Source: Ministeria vibrans ATCC 50519 | Taxonomy: Eukaryota > Opisthokonta > Filasterea | DNA length: 20,985 nucleotides | Direction of reading: 5' to 3' | Assembly: GCA_943704425.1 (NCBI GenBank) | Contig: CALSCP010001513.1 | Span: 1-20,985, forward strand | In this document: positions 1-8,601 of the stretch, one piece after another | Numbering within the stretch: position 1 is the stretch's first letter | Layout of the letters: each line of letters opens with the position of its first letter | The notes under the pieces: model-generated | What the model was told of the DNA's origin: nothing | Databases searched by the model: none | What the model saw: the letters and a program-made list of their open reading frames with translations, nothing else | Position numbers and translations under genes: made by a program

Positions 1-29
1 AAAAAAAAAAAAAAAAAAAAAAAAAAAAA
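1..29. repeat. Homopolymer A tract at window edge
   Basis: Twenty-nine consecutive A on the plus strand. Read in the direction of the minus-strand PH-domain gene this is a poly-T tract. It lies downstream of a probable splice donor at 78, so it fits the polypyrimidine stretch of an intron cut by the window edge. It could also be a mononucleotide repeat in the 3' flank if the gene ends at the TAA at 58-60. Confidence 0.8.
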
Positions 30-78
30 GCGGGGTGCTGTTATTGCTTTTTCTTTTTTAGTAAAAGAAAAAGATTAC

Positions 79-1047
79 TTCTTCTTCGAGAACGCGTAGG
101 ATCGATCTAATCGCCTCTACCCACATGTACGCCTGCTGGCGTGTCTCGGCGACAATGTTGTAGGTGCGACTGGGAGTGCACACGTGAAAAGGACACTTCG
201 AGTCAGGCAGAGGCGCATTGGGGTCGCTCCCTGCCGTCCCTAGTCGCACCGAGTCGGCACTTGGGCACTCCGCCAACTGAATGCCCCCCATCATTTGCGT
301 CTCCTTCTCATCGCGAAAGTACAAGAGCGTATCGGCATTGCCGCCCCGTCCCAGCACAAACCAGCGGCGCTTCCATGTGCGGTGCGACCCACCCTGCTTG
401 GTGAGCCAGCCCGTCATGGCCGCTGCACCACGCAACGGCGCCAATGGCAACGACGACTTGCTTGACGTCCCGACGTTGCTCTTGCTTGATGCCATTGAGG
501 ATGAGTCACCACATTCCACATCCTGCAATACACACGGTTCAGATTTGGGTACATAAAAAAGCAGCGACGTACGGAGGGAACGGTGCGGGTAGTCATTTGG
601 GAGACGGCACGACCCGATGGGTATATGGCGGAGAGGGTGTCAGAGCCACCGCTAAAGGAGCTGACAACCGAGACAGTCTTTTCGTTGCGCGTTGGCTGCT
701 GTTGTTGCTGTCGGAAGTGGGAAAGCACACCCGCAATGGCCGACACCCATGCCTGCATGTCGTCAGCCGTGTCCGCTGCCATCCGCACTGCATGGCTCGA
801 TGTCGTCACCTCAAACACATTGGGTTTCTACGAGTGAGATACGCAAACGGAGTGAGACGGGGAAGGAAAAAAAAAACGGTTAGAGCGAACAAGGCGATAG
901 AGAGAGAAAAGGAAAGAGAAAGAGGTTAGAGTAAACCACGCGATTTATAAAGAGAAAAGGAAAGGAAAACATAATGTACGAGAAGCAAGAAAGGGGAGAA
1001 GAAACAAAGCAAGAGACAGAGGCAAAGAGAGAGAGAAATGTGTGTGT

Positions 1048-1110
<63 letters not shown>

Positions 1111-2092
1111 TCAAAAAACTGGTACCTTGCTGGCTGAGAGGACAGCGCGCACCTGCGTGGCGTGTGCAAGTTCAATGGTGCCCACTGGGTTGTTGTAGTC
1201 GTCGCCAATCTTCTTGTAGTGACGCAGGTAGAGCGGTGTCAGAATGAACCAGCGACGCGTCCACTTGTTGTTGCTCGATTCACTTTTGCGTAGCAGAAAG
1301 CCCGTACGAAGTGCCACATTGTTGTGCAGGGATTCCTCTTCATCGTTGTTGTCCTCCCCCATGACCACGACGACCTTTTTTGGGGGTCGTGGCACAGCAA
1401 CTCCGCCTGCGTCGCTGTCTTCGTCGTTGACACCCACGGCAGTAGCGGCAGCAACAACGGTTGTGTTCTGGTCGGCGCCAGTTCCGTCTTCGTTTGTGTT
1501 GCTGTCGCTTTCGCCTGACGATTCGCTCGATACACCCGAAGCACGGTTGCGCGCCAAGCGACTGCGTTTGGAGGATGACACACGCGAGGATTGGCGAGAC
1601 GGCGAGTGTCTCGGGTCGCCCAGACGGTCCTGAATTCGAGCGAGAGCAGCGCGCACCATCTCAAAATCGGCGGCCGTCGTCTACGGAGGCACAGAAGGCT
1701 CTTAGTCCACGAGTCAAACATCATCGCCAAGAGTACCTGTTGAAGATTTAATACGTCTCGTCGAAGAGCATCAATGTCGTGCCGGAGACCTTCAATTGAG
1801 TTCTAAACGGAGGTGCAAAAAAAAAAAAAAACACCCAAAATGTGAAAAAAGAGGAAGGAGAAAATAACGATGGCTGTACCGGGTTTGGAGCGGAAGCACC
1901 TGGCACATGGGCCAACTGGGAGGGAACGTAGCCCCGGCGGCGTGGCGGAGGCGGTACAGGAGGCCCCTTTCCGAATATCTCCATCATGCTCTTGACGGTG
2001 CCGGGAGTCACTGACGAAGGCGCCGACGAACACCCCGACGTTGCCGTTGGCGTTGCCCGCTCACACGACACGTCTTCTCCGTCCTGGCTCAT
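79..2092 (-). CDS. Tandem PH-domain adaptor protein, 3' end outside window
   Basis: The spliced model on the minus strand has five exons: 2092-1880, 1802-1737, 1680-1126, 827-573 and 522-79, giving about 511 residues to the edge. All junctions are GT-AG and phase 0. Residues 1-71 carry a proline-rich stretch (PPVPPPPRRR) that could bind SH3 or WW domains. Exon 2 is a short coiled-coil-like helix. Exon 3 has a Ser/Arg-rich basic region. PH domain 1 spans about 219-317 and is split by an intron, with KWTRRWFILTP at its start and the C-terminal helix DDMQAWVSAIAGVL. PH domain 2 spans about 399-508, with GWLTKQG, WKRRWFVL and YMWVEAIRSIL. PH domains bind phosphoinositides or proteins, so a membrane-recruited adaptor is likely. 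The frame stops at 58-60 if read on, but GTAATC at 78 looks like a donor, so I infer that the gene continues to the left. The start at 2092 is the only ATG in the proline-rich exon. Confidence 0.8.
1048..1110. repeat. (GTA)21 trinucleotide microsatellite
   Basis: Twenty-one uninterrupted GTA units (TAC units in the sense of the minus-strand host gene) lie close to the donor end of the 298-nt intron 3 of the PH-domain gene (1125-828). A short GT run precedes it. Perfect repeats of this length are usually polymorphic. Confidence 0.95.
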
Positions 2093-2226
2093 CCCGAAGC
2101 GAGCGTAAATTATAATTTCTTAGATATTGCTCGAAATCGGAAATGGTCTTCATTTTTCCCCTTCACTGAATACTAAACAGTCGACTTGTTTGTTTTCCTT
2201 TTCACCGATAGCACCACACTTGCACT
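2093..2226. promoter_or_regulatory. Divergent intergenic region between PH gene and p23 gene
   Basis: Only 134 bp separate the start codons of two head-to-head genes, so the promoters and 5' UTRs of both must lie here or overlap the genes. It holds a 12-bp perfect AT palindrome (AAATTATAATTT, 2107-2118) and T/C-rich stretches on the p23 side. No canonical TATA box or heat-shock element could be assigned with confidence. Confidence 0.5.
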
Positions 2227-3769
2227 ATGACTTCTTTGTACGCCCTGATGACTCTTGGACCCCAGCGGCTGTGTTTTTCTCACGTTTCATGTTGTTTTTT
2301 CAGCCATCCTAACGTCTTCTGGGCGCAGCGCACCAACTCGCTTTACATCACCATCCGCGTGGCCGACATCAAGAACCAGACGATCGAGCTGAAGCCCGAG
2401 TCTCTTCACTTCGTGTACGCCACAAAAAAAAAAAAAAAAAAATCGCTTTCGATTTTTTTCTCTTTTTTTCTCGACACGGGTGAACAGCAATCCGCACGCG
2501 CAGCTGTCTCTTGAGTGACCATGTGATAGCATGCTGAAATCAATCGACTTTCGCACTGCTGCCGGCATTTCTAAGGCCTGCGTTCGGGCAGCGGGAGTCG
2601 CAGCAGTGTCGAGCCGTGTCGACTGCATTCATTCGCGACTCTTCGCTGATCTCTCGTCTTGTCGTTCTTTGACGTGGCCCTCTGCATCGCTGTATTTTGC
2701 ACCCTCCCCTGTGCACCGCCCTCCTCCGAGCCCCGCCTGTGCACATGTCTCTTTGTGTGACTACAATCAGAGTCTTTTTCTTTTCGTTTCTTTTTTTTTT
2801 TTTTTTTTACTCTTAGTGTGTTGTTTTATCAAACTGACAAAATTGTTGTTTAGTGGCGATGGTGGTGATGGCAAGCACTACGAGTGCACCCTGGAGTTCC
2901 ACGATAAGATCAACCCTGATGTAAAGGAGAACAAAGACATCCTTTTTGTGTTGTGTTGTCTGACATGTAATATTGTACTGTTGGATAGGAGAGCAAGACA
3001 CAGCTGAACGGCAACGAGCTTGTGCTGTACATCAAGAAGGAGGAGGACACTGAGTACTGGCCCCGTCTGTTGAACACCAAGGCCAAGAACCACTTTGTCA
3101 AGGTCAGTAATAATTATTATTAATATTAATAATTTTTATTATGAATTTTAACGACTTGTCTTATTATTTTTATTAATTTTATTATTATTATGATTAATAT
3201 TAATTATTAAATTTTTGTGTTTTAGGTTGACTTTAACAAATGGGTTGATGAGGACGACGTTGGTGCGGAGGAGGACTTTGGAGCGGAAGGAATGCAGGGA
3301 ATGGGAGGACAAGGTATGCCTGGAGGCATGGGTGGTATGCCCGGCGGCATGGGCGGAATGCCCGGCATGGGCGGCATGGGTGGCGGCATGCCTGGTGGCA
3401 TGGGTACGACATGGATTGGACGGGTCTGACTTCAACCTCCGCCTTCTTTTCCTCCCTTTCCCTTTTCTTTTGTTTTGTAGACATGCAAAGCTTGATGGCG
3501 CAGATGGGCGGCATGGGCGGCATGGGTGGCCCTGGTGGTCCGGGCGGTGCGGGCGGCATGGACATGGAGGCCATGATGGCACAGATGGGTGCGATGGGCG
3601 GTGCCGGTGGTGATGGTGACGAGAACGCTGCCGAAGCTGCTGGTGGTGCGGACAGCGACGACGATGGTATGAGACAGAGTGAACGATAGTCAAAACCCCC
3701 TAACACAACATAAACTCCAAACACTTCTCTGTAGAAATGCCTCCGTTGACCACAGTTGTCAACGAGTAA
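2227..3769 (+). CDS. Hsp90 co-chaperone p23 (CS-domain protein)
   Basis: The model has seven exons: 2227-2237, 2304-2414, 2854-2920, 2989-3102, 3226-3403, 3481-3666 and 3735-3769, totalling 702 nt or 233 residues. All introns are GT-AG. Residues from about 5 to 110 form a CS fold, with VFWAQRTNSLYITI, an EYWPRL segment and VDFNKWVDEDD, which are hallmarks of p23/Sba1. p23 binds the closed ATP state of Hsp90 and slows ATP hydrolysis, in the cytosol and nucleus. The tail has two Gly/Met-rich blocks, each near a repeated MxxxMAQMG element, then an acidic stretch and the end EMPPLTTVVNE. The animal protein also has an acidic tail ending with a similar KMPDLE motif (recalled). Glycine-rich tails are better known in plant p23. 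Exon 1 is only 11 nt and gives MTSF across the junction. The family assignment is firm; the 11-nt exon is the least certain part. Confidence 0.9.
2485..2760 (+). other. GC-rich island inside p23 intron 2
   Basis: The 439-nt intron 2 (2415-2853) is unusually long for this locus. It starts with a 19-nt A run (2424-2442) and ends in T-rich sequence. Between these is about 270 nt of exon-like composition. An ATG at 2531 opens a frame that runs without stop into exon 3 in the correct p23 frame. Its predicted first residues (MLKSIDFRTAAGISKACVRA) are basic, hydroxylated and nearly free of acidic residues. It could be an alternative 5' exon, a nested RNA, or plain intron; I see no clear snoRNA boxes. 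Confidence 0.3.
3103..3225 (+). repeat. AT-only-like intron 4 of p23
   Basis: A 123-nt intron, almost entirely T and A, made of TAATAATTATTATTAAT-like words that are locally self-complementary. The donor is GTCAGT and the acceptor TTTTAG. Similar TAAT/ATTATT sequence occurs in the CRYZL1/PPR intergenic gap and in intron 5 of the AMPK gamma gene. Confidence 0.7.
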
Positions 3770-3948
3770 GAAACCTAAACCCAAAAAGGCAGCGAGCGCA
3801 GGTTGGTGTCGCAAAAGAACTTGTATTGAAGAAAAGAATGAAACCAAAACTTTTAACAAAAAAAAACTGTGTGAAACAAACAAGCATGAAAGAATACTTT
3901 ATTATCACTTCATTAGTTCATTTTTTTCTTTCTTTGTTGATTGTTGGT

Positions 3949-5088
3949 ATGCGCGGATTGGTAGTCACCTCGAACGAAAAGTCGGTTGCCGTCGACTTGG
4001 ACATGGCGTTGCCAGAGCCCGAGGCACACGAAGTGCTGCTCGAAGTCAAAGCCTGTGCAGTTTCACCCCCTTCCTCGCACATCCTTGCTCAAAGACTCAG
4101 CGCCACGCCGCTTACGCCGGGCTCAGAGGTACATCTTTGCCACTGGACAGCCCTACCGCTCACTTTCCCCCCGCTATTTCGCGCTAGGTGTCGGGAATTG
4201 TTGCGGCACTCGGTCGAGATGTCCCGACAAGCGCCATTGCAGTTGGCGACGAAGTGTGCGCCGTCTTACCGATGGATGCCGATCACGGTGGCTTTGCCGA
4301 GTATTGTTGTGTCGGTACGGACGTGTGTGCCGACCAGCGGATAGCGTGATCTCGTCAAAATCAAACAATGCTTTCTCTCTCTCTCTTAGACTATCTCAAC
4401 TGCGTCCAAAAACCCGCTTGCTTGAGCTTTCCCGTGAGTGGCCAGCCAGCATGCTCTCGCTTCTAACACTCGCATACTATTTGTATAGATTGCTGCTGCC
4501 TCCATTGCTGGCGCACTCACCTCCTACACTGCACTTCACTACCACGCACGAATCCAGGCTGGCGAGGTGCGCACACACATACACACACACACGCACATTC
4601 ACACACACTGTGTTCATTGCATTGCAATCGGCGTCACTACACTCGTAGACCATTCTCATCATCGACGGAGCGGCCACAGCAAACTACTTGTGCACTCTGG
4701 TACACTCAAGCCAGACGATTTTTTTGTCTCACTATAATATAATTTTTTTCGTCTTCTTTTTTTCTCTCTTTTCCTTGCGCAGATGGCGTTGAGGTGGGGA
4801 GCCAATGTGCTTGTGACATGTCGCAACGACGAGCAAGGGGACTTTTTGCGCAAATTGGACCCGCGACCGACACGCATCATTGGACCGTATCCGTGCAGTC
4901 TGGTCGAGGCGGTGCTTGAGGAGACGGGCGGAATGGGCGTCGATTGCATTGTCGATAGTGGTGACCTCACCATGAACTGGAACCCATCCGAGGCAACGGG
5001 TATATATATATAATATAATAAGTATTATATGTAGAGAGAGAGAGAGAGGAGAAAGAAACAAAGTGAGTGAGTGAGTGTGTGTATGTGT

Positions 5089-5148
<60 letters not shown>

Positions 5149-5779
5149 AGAAAGAAACAAAGTGATAGAGAGAGAGAGAAACAAAGTGATAGAGAGAGAG
5201 AAACAAAGTGATAGAGTTAGAGAGAGAGAGAAGAGAAGAAAGAAACAAAAGTGATGCAAAACTCATAAATTCGTGTAGACCCGGACAGTTCCGACACCAG
5301 CAGCCCGGAATTCACAGGAGTGCCTCTCAAGCGCGATCTGGTCGCGCTCCTTGCTCCCGGTGGGCGATGGGTCACAGCGTCGTCGAGCCTACAAGTAAGA
5401 CACTCTCCTGTGACAACGTGACAACCTGCATTGACCTCACTTGCCACTCGAAGCTGGATCCGCCCGAGAGCACTACTCTCTTCCTCAAGGGCGCCTCGCT
5501 CGGCTTCCTCTTCCCCAACGCCTGGCTGCTCTCCAGTGTCCGTCACGGCAAGTACCTTCACATTATCACCCACATGCTCAAACTGCTCTCGGAGGTCAGA
5601 AACCTTGAAATCACGTGACCCACACAGATAGACTTGACCTGAACGATTCAACGTGTGGTCTTTAGGAGTCCGCTCTCGTTCTGGAAGTTGCCGCTGTCGA
5701 CATCAACGGAGTCCCGCTCGCACTGCAGGATGTACGTGAACACTCGAGAACCGGCGCAGTAGTGCTCTCCTTCGAGTAG
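3949..5779 (+). CDS. Quinone oxidoreductase-like protein, CRYZL1 type (MDR superfamily)
   Basis: Nine exons: 3949-4128, 4188-4314, 4390-4433, 4489-4566, 4649-4699, 4783-4999, 5279-5394, 5454-5594 and 5666-5779. Together they are 1068 nt, or 355 residues, close to the roughly 349 of animal CRYZL1. The N-terminal GroES-like fold shows LLEVKACAVS, TPGSEVSGIV, GDEVCAVLP and GGFAEYCCV. The Rossmann part shows SYTALHYHARIQAGE, EETGGMGVDCIVDSG, LAPGGRWVTASSSLQLDPPE and LFLKGASLGFLF, words I recognise from CRYZL1 rather than from zeta-crystallin. There are no zinc ligands, as in quinone reductases. The nucleotide-binding segment is IIDGAATANYL (about 148-158), in which the usual glycine spacing is lost. 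Catalytic activity is therefore doubtful, and the true substrate is unknown even for the family. The GTACGT inside exon 9 is not used as a donor, because reading on gives a natural C-terminus ending VVLSFE. Confidence 0.85.
5035..5246 (+). repeat. GA-rich minisatellite in CRYZL1-like intron 6
   Basis: The 279-nt intron 5000-5278 is nearly all purine on the sense strand. It contains a long (GA)n run (about 5091-5142) and five copies of AGAAACAAA(A)GTGA, near 5053, 5153, 5178, 5198 and 5240. The motif is the reverse complement of the repeat unit in AMPK gamma intron 2. The intron ends TTCGTGTAG. Confidence 0.9.
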
Positions 5780-5935
5780 GTCATAGGTGCTAATGCAGAG
5801 TATACTTATAATACTACCGTAATAATTATTATTATTCCATTTTTATTATTATTAATAATTTAATTTATTATAATTTATTTCATATAATGTTGCATACAAT
5901 TAATATTTTTATTATAATACATACACTGAATTTGC
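5780..5935. other. Convergent intergenic region, AT-rich
   Basis: 156 bp lie between the stop codons of the CRYZL1-like and PPR genes. Both 3' UTRs and both polyadenylation regions must fit here or overlap. The middle (about 5815-5935) is almost pure A/T with repeated TATTATTATTAAT words on both strands. I see no unambiguous AATAAA signal for either gene. Confidence 0.6.
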
Positions 5936-5959
5936 TTATGGTACACGCTGGCCATCTTT

Positions 5960-5990
<31 letters not shown>

Positions 5991-8443
5991 TCGTCTCGAC
6001 ACCAGGGTGGTTGCACGGGCGCACGACGAGCCGCGGTACGTTGCATGAGCTCAACCCACCGCTGCGCCATCATGAGGGTGGGCGTGTCTGGCGTGGTAGC
6101 AAGCACCTCGAGCATTCGCTCTTGCACCTGTAGCGGTACTGTAAACTGCCGCTCGGCGCGTGTACGCACCGCTTGCATTAGGTCCTGGTACGCCTCGATT
6201 GCGAGTTCCGAGCGTTCGCGTCGTTCACACAGGTCTAGCAGCGCCTTGACTGTCTCCGAGCCCGGTTGCACATGCAGCGACGCTGCCTGGTCCAATACAA
6301 ACGCCGTGCTCTCCAGGTCGTTCTCGTGTATTGTCGTACTCACAAGCAAGTCAAACTGTTCGTGGTACCAGCGACTCGTGGGCTTGCCCAGGACCCCAAG
6401 TGTGCGCCATAGCAGCAGAGCACGAACACGCTCCGCATCCTGCAGCCACGCCTCACGACCACCACCACACTCATCGTCTTCTTCCCAGCGCGACGTGCGT
6501 GGCTTGTCCCTTCCGAAGCAGTACTGCTCAATGTCGCCTGCGGCAGCAGCCAAGGCCGCCTTCTTGGCACTCGCGGGTGTGGGTCTCGCTTCGCTCAACG
6601 TTGAGTCAAACGCGCACAGTGGGTCGTCAAGTGGATCGTCAATGGAAAGATCGGCCATAGAGAGTGGCGTGTTGAGAAGCAACTCGTCCACACGCGTAAA
6701 GTACGCACATTGGCCCTCGTCGTCGTCATTGTCGTTTGCCATGGACCGAGCTCTGAGCTCGTCCGTGACGACCCGAGGCCCACGCACTCGCAAAGAGAGG
6801 CTCTTGTACGCGGAAAGAAGACTGGCAAACTCCTTGAAGCCAATGAGGAGATGCGAATCGCGCTTGATGATGTGTAAGGTGTGCAACAGGGGGCGAGGGT
6901 CGCGCATGAGCGCCTGGGGAGTGCTGCAGACCGCGAGTGTCTTGCGACAGATGAGACGGAAGAGGTGCCTCGTTCGTGTCTGCGATGTAAGCAGGTCAAG
7001 GGTAGAGGCGTGTCGTAAAATGTGCACGGCGTGGTATGGAGTGCATAAAGGCAACAGGCTCACGAGTAGCAGAATGGTGATGGGCTCGTCGTAGAGCGAC
7101 GCCAAGCGAAGCACGGCGCGCACCGAGCCTGCTCGTCGCTCGCCTCCAATGTTGGCCAGGTGAGCCAGTGTGTAGCCGCTGGGGCGGTGGCCCGACGAAC
7201 ACAACTGGGCCACGCAGTCCCAGGCGCGCTTCTCGTCACCCGCTTTAGCATAGCCACCCAACAGCGTGTTGTACGTCGCCGTGTCGACATTGGCGCGCGA
7301 CAAATGTACACGCTCGTGGACATAGTCGACGGCCTGTTGCATCTCGCCGGCATTCACATAGCATGATACCATCGCATTGTGTGTCTGCACGTCCAGCGTG
7401 AGACCTCGTTGACGGATCATGTCGCACACGCTCTGCGAATGGGTGATGTCACCTTGGCTTGCAAAGTGGGTGAGAAACCGTTGGAACGCGTCCATGGGCA
7501 CACCGAGGTTGCGCTCAATGATGAGTGACAGCAGCGAAAACCCTTTGGTGACATGACCGTTCCGTAGCAGTTCGGAAATGGCGTTGCGAAAGTCGAGATA
7601 GGTGAAAGTGAGGGAGTAGGGAGGGCGCACGCCGTGTTCCCACAGCTGCACCATGGCATCGAGCTGGCCGAGTTCGGCGAGCGCCTCAAATGCATTGGCA
7701 AAGATAATGTTGTCGTGATAAGGCAGTGCGGCAAAGGCACGGAGAACCAACCGCGGCCGTCCGTTGGTGAGCAGTGCCTTGAGCACCACCTGTGCCACGT
7801 GAACCGAGGGCGGGGGCAACATGAGCGGGGCATTCTCGCCGAGGAGATCGGTGACTGCGGTCGCTTCAGTCGTCACAATGTGTTTGGGCATGGATTGCAG
7901 GAGCGCCTCGCCCATGATGCGATGGTCGTGGATGTCGGCGGCGGAGAAGGCAAAGCGTTCGCGCACTGGCTTCAAGTAGGTCAGACGCCGCTGAACCATG
8001 TTGAGGTAGAGGCCGAGAATCATGCGACTGGACCGCTCGCAGTGCCGCGAGAGCAGCAGTAGCGCTGCGTAGCACGTCTTCTCAGTGGGATACACTCCCT
8101 CGCCCATCAGATTGCCCAGGACGCGAAGAACACGGTTGGAATTGGGCGCCGCTCGACGCATCTCCTCAATCGCGTCCACCTGCCGCGGTGCTTGCTCTAA
8201 AAACTGCTGCGAATACACTGCTTGTCGCCTGCCAAGCTCGTCGTGTTGCTGCACGGCGCGGTAGCGAGATGAGGGGGGAGGGAGGAGGAGGAGGGGTGGA
8301 ACGGATCAGTCGTGACTTGGAATATTATATTTTGTCATTCGTACCTGAAACCGCTTCGGTTTGAATGGCGTCGAGCCATTGCTGCAGCCTCTAGATAGTA
8401 GTGGACGAGACCATCTGAACCGCGCAATGGCGCGCAGGATCAT
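5936..8443 (-). CDS. Pentatricopeptide repeat (PPR) protein, probably mitochondrial
   Basis: Two exons, 8443-8345 and 8248-5936, give 803 residues. The 96-nt intron has donor GTACGA and acceptor GTGCAG and is phase 0. Exon 1 encodes MILRAIARFRWSRPLLSRGC, rich in Arg with no acidic residues. This is a typical amphipathic mitochondrial presequence and supports this start. PPR-like helical pairs are clearest at about residues 285-400, for example THNAMVSCYVNAGEMQQAVD and TYNTLLGGYAKAGDEKRAWD. Weaker repeats lie on either side and again near 640-760. PPR proteins bind organellar RNA and act in processing, stability or translation. The C-terminus holds about 12 Asp residues in a row, encoded by a (GTC)n run at 5960-5988, then KDGQRVP. 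The RNA target cannot be deduced. The gene is convergent with the CRYZL1-like gene and divergent from RRP5. Confidence 0.8.
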
Positions 8444-8601
8444 GGGTTATCTTTGATGAATAATGCAAGTGACTCTCTGATTGAGTCTGACAGGATTTAA
8501 TTTATTACTTATTAGAGATAATCATTATTTGAGTTCAGTGTTGCTTCACCCCAGTCAATAGTGACTCAATACCTTTGCCGTTTCTTTGTTTTATTTGCTA
8601 A
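8444..8601. promoter_or_regulatory. Shared divergent promoter region, PPR gene / RRP5
   Basis: 158 bp separate the two start codons. On the plus strand it contains TGACTCA at 8562-8568, the core bound by Gcn4/AP-1-type bZIP proteins. A GACTC / GAGTC inverted pair lies at 8471-8475 and 8483-8487. The stretch next to the RRP5 ATG is T-rich. Joint control of mitochondrial RNA handling and ribosome biogenesis would make sense but is an inference. Confidence 0.4.

Noticed and set aside
926-1247. Leu-, Thr- and Ser-homopolymer frames around the GTA repeat
   Set aside because: These are translations of the intronic microsatellite, lying between well-supported exons of the PH-domain gene.
2133-2151. 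Possible heat-shock element upstream of p23 (GAA, GAA, TTC)
   Set aside because: The GAA units are 7 bp apart, not 5, and there is no proper inverted nGAAnnTTCn array.
4732-5266. Minus-strand Leu/Ser-rich frames resembling membrane proteins
   Set aside because: They come from the GA-rich intron 6 of the CRYZL1-like gene read on the opposite strand.
5732-5737. GTACGT as a splice donor in the last CRYZL1-like exon
   Set aside because: Reading through gives a C-terminus that matches the family in length and ends at a TAG. No acceptor with a matching continuation exists before the convergent gene.
5958-7094. 378-codon plus-strand open frame opposite the PPR gene
   Set aside because: It is Ser/Arg-rich, starts with a serine run that is the complement of the Asp codon repeat, and overlaps a gene with a targeting peptide and PPR motifs on the other strand.
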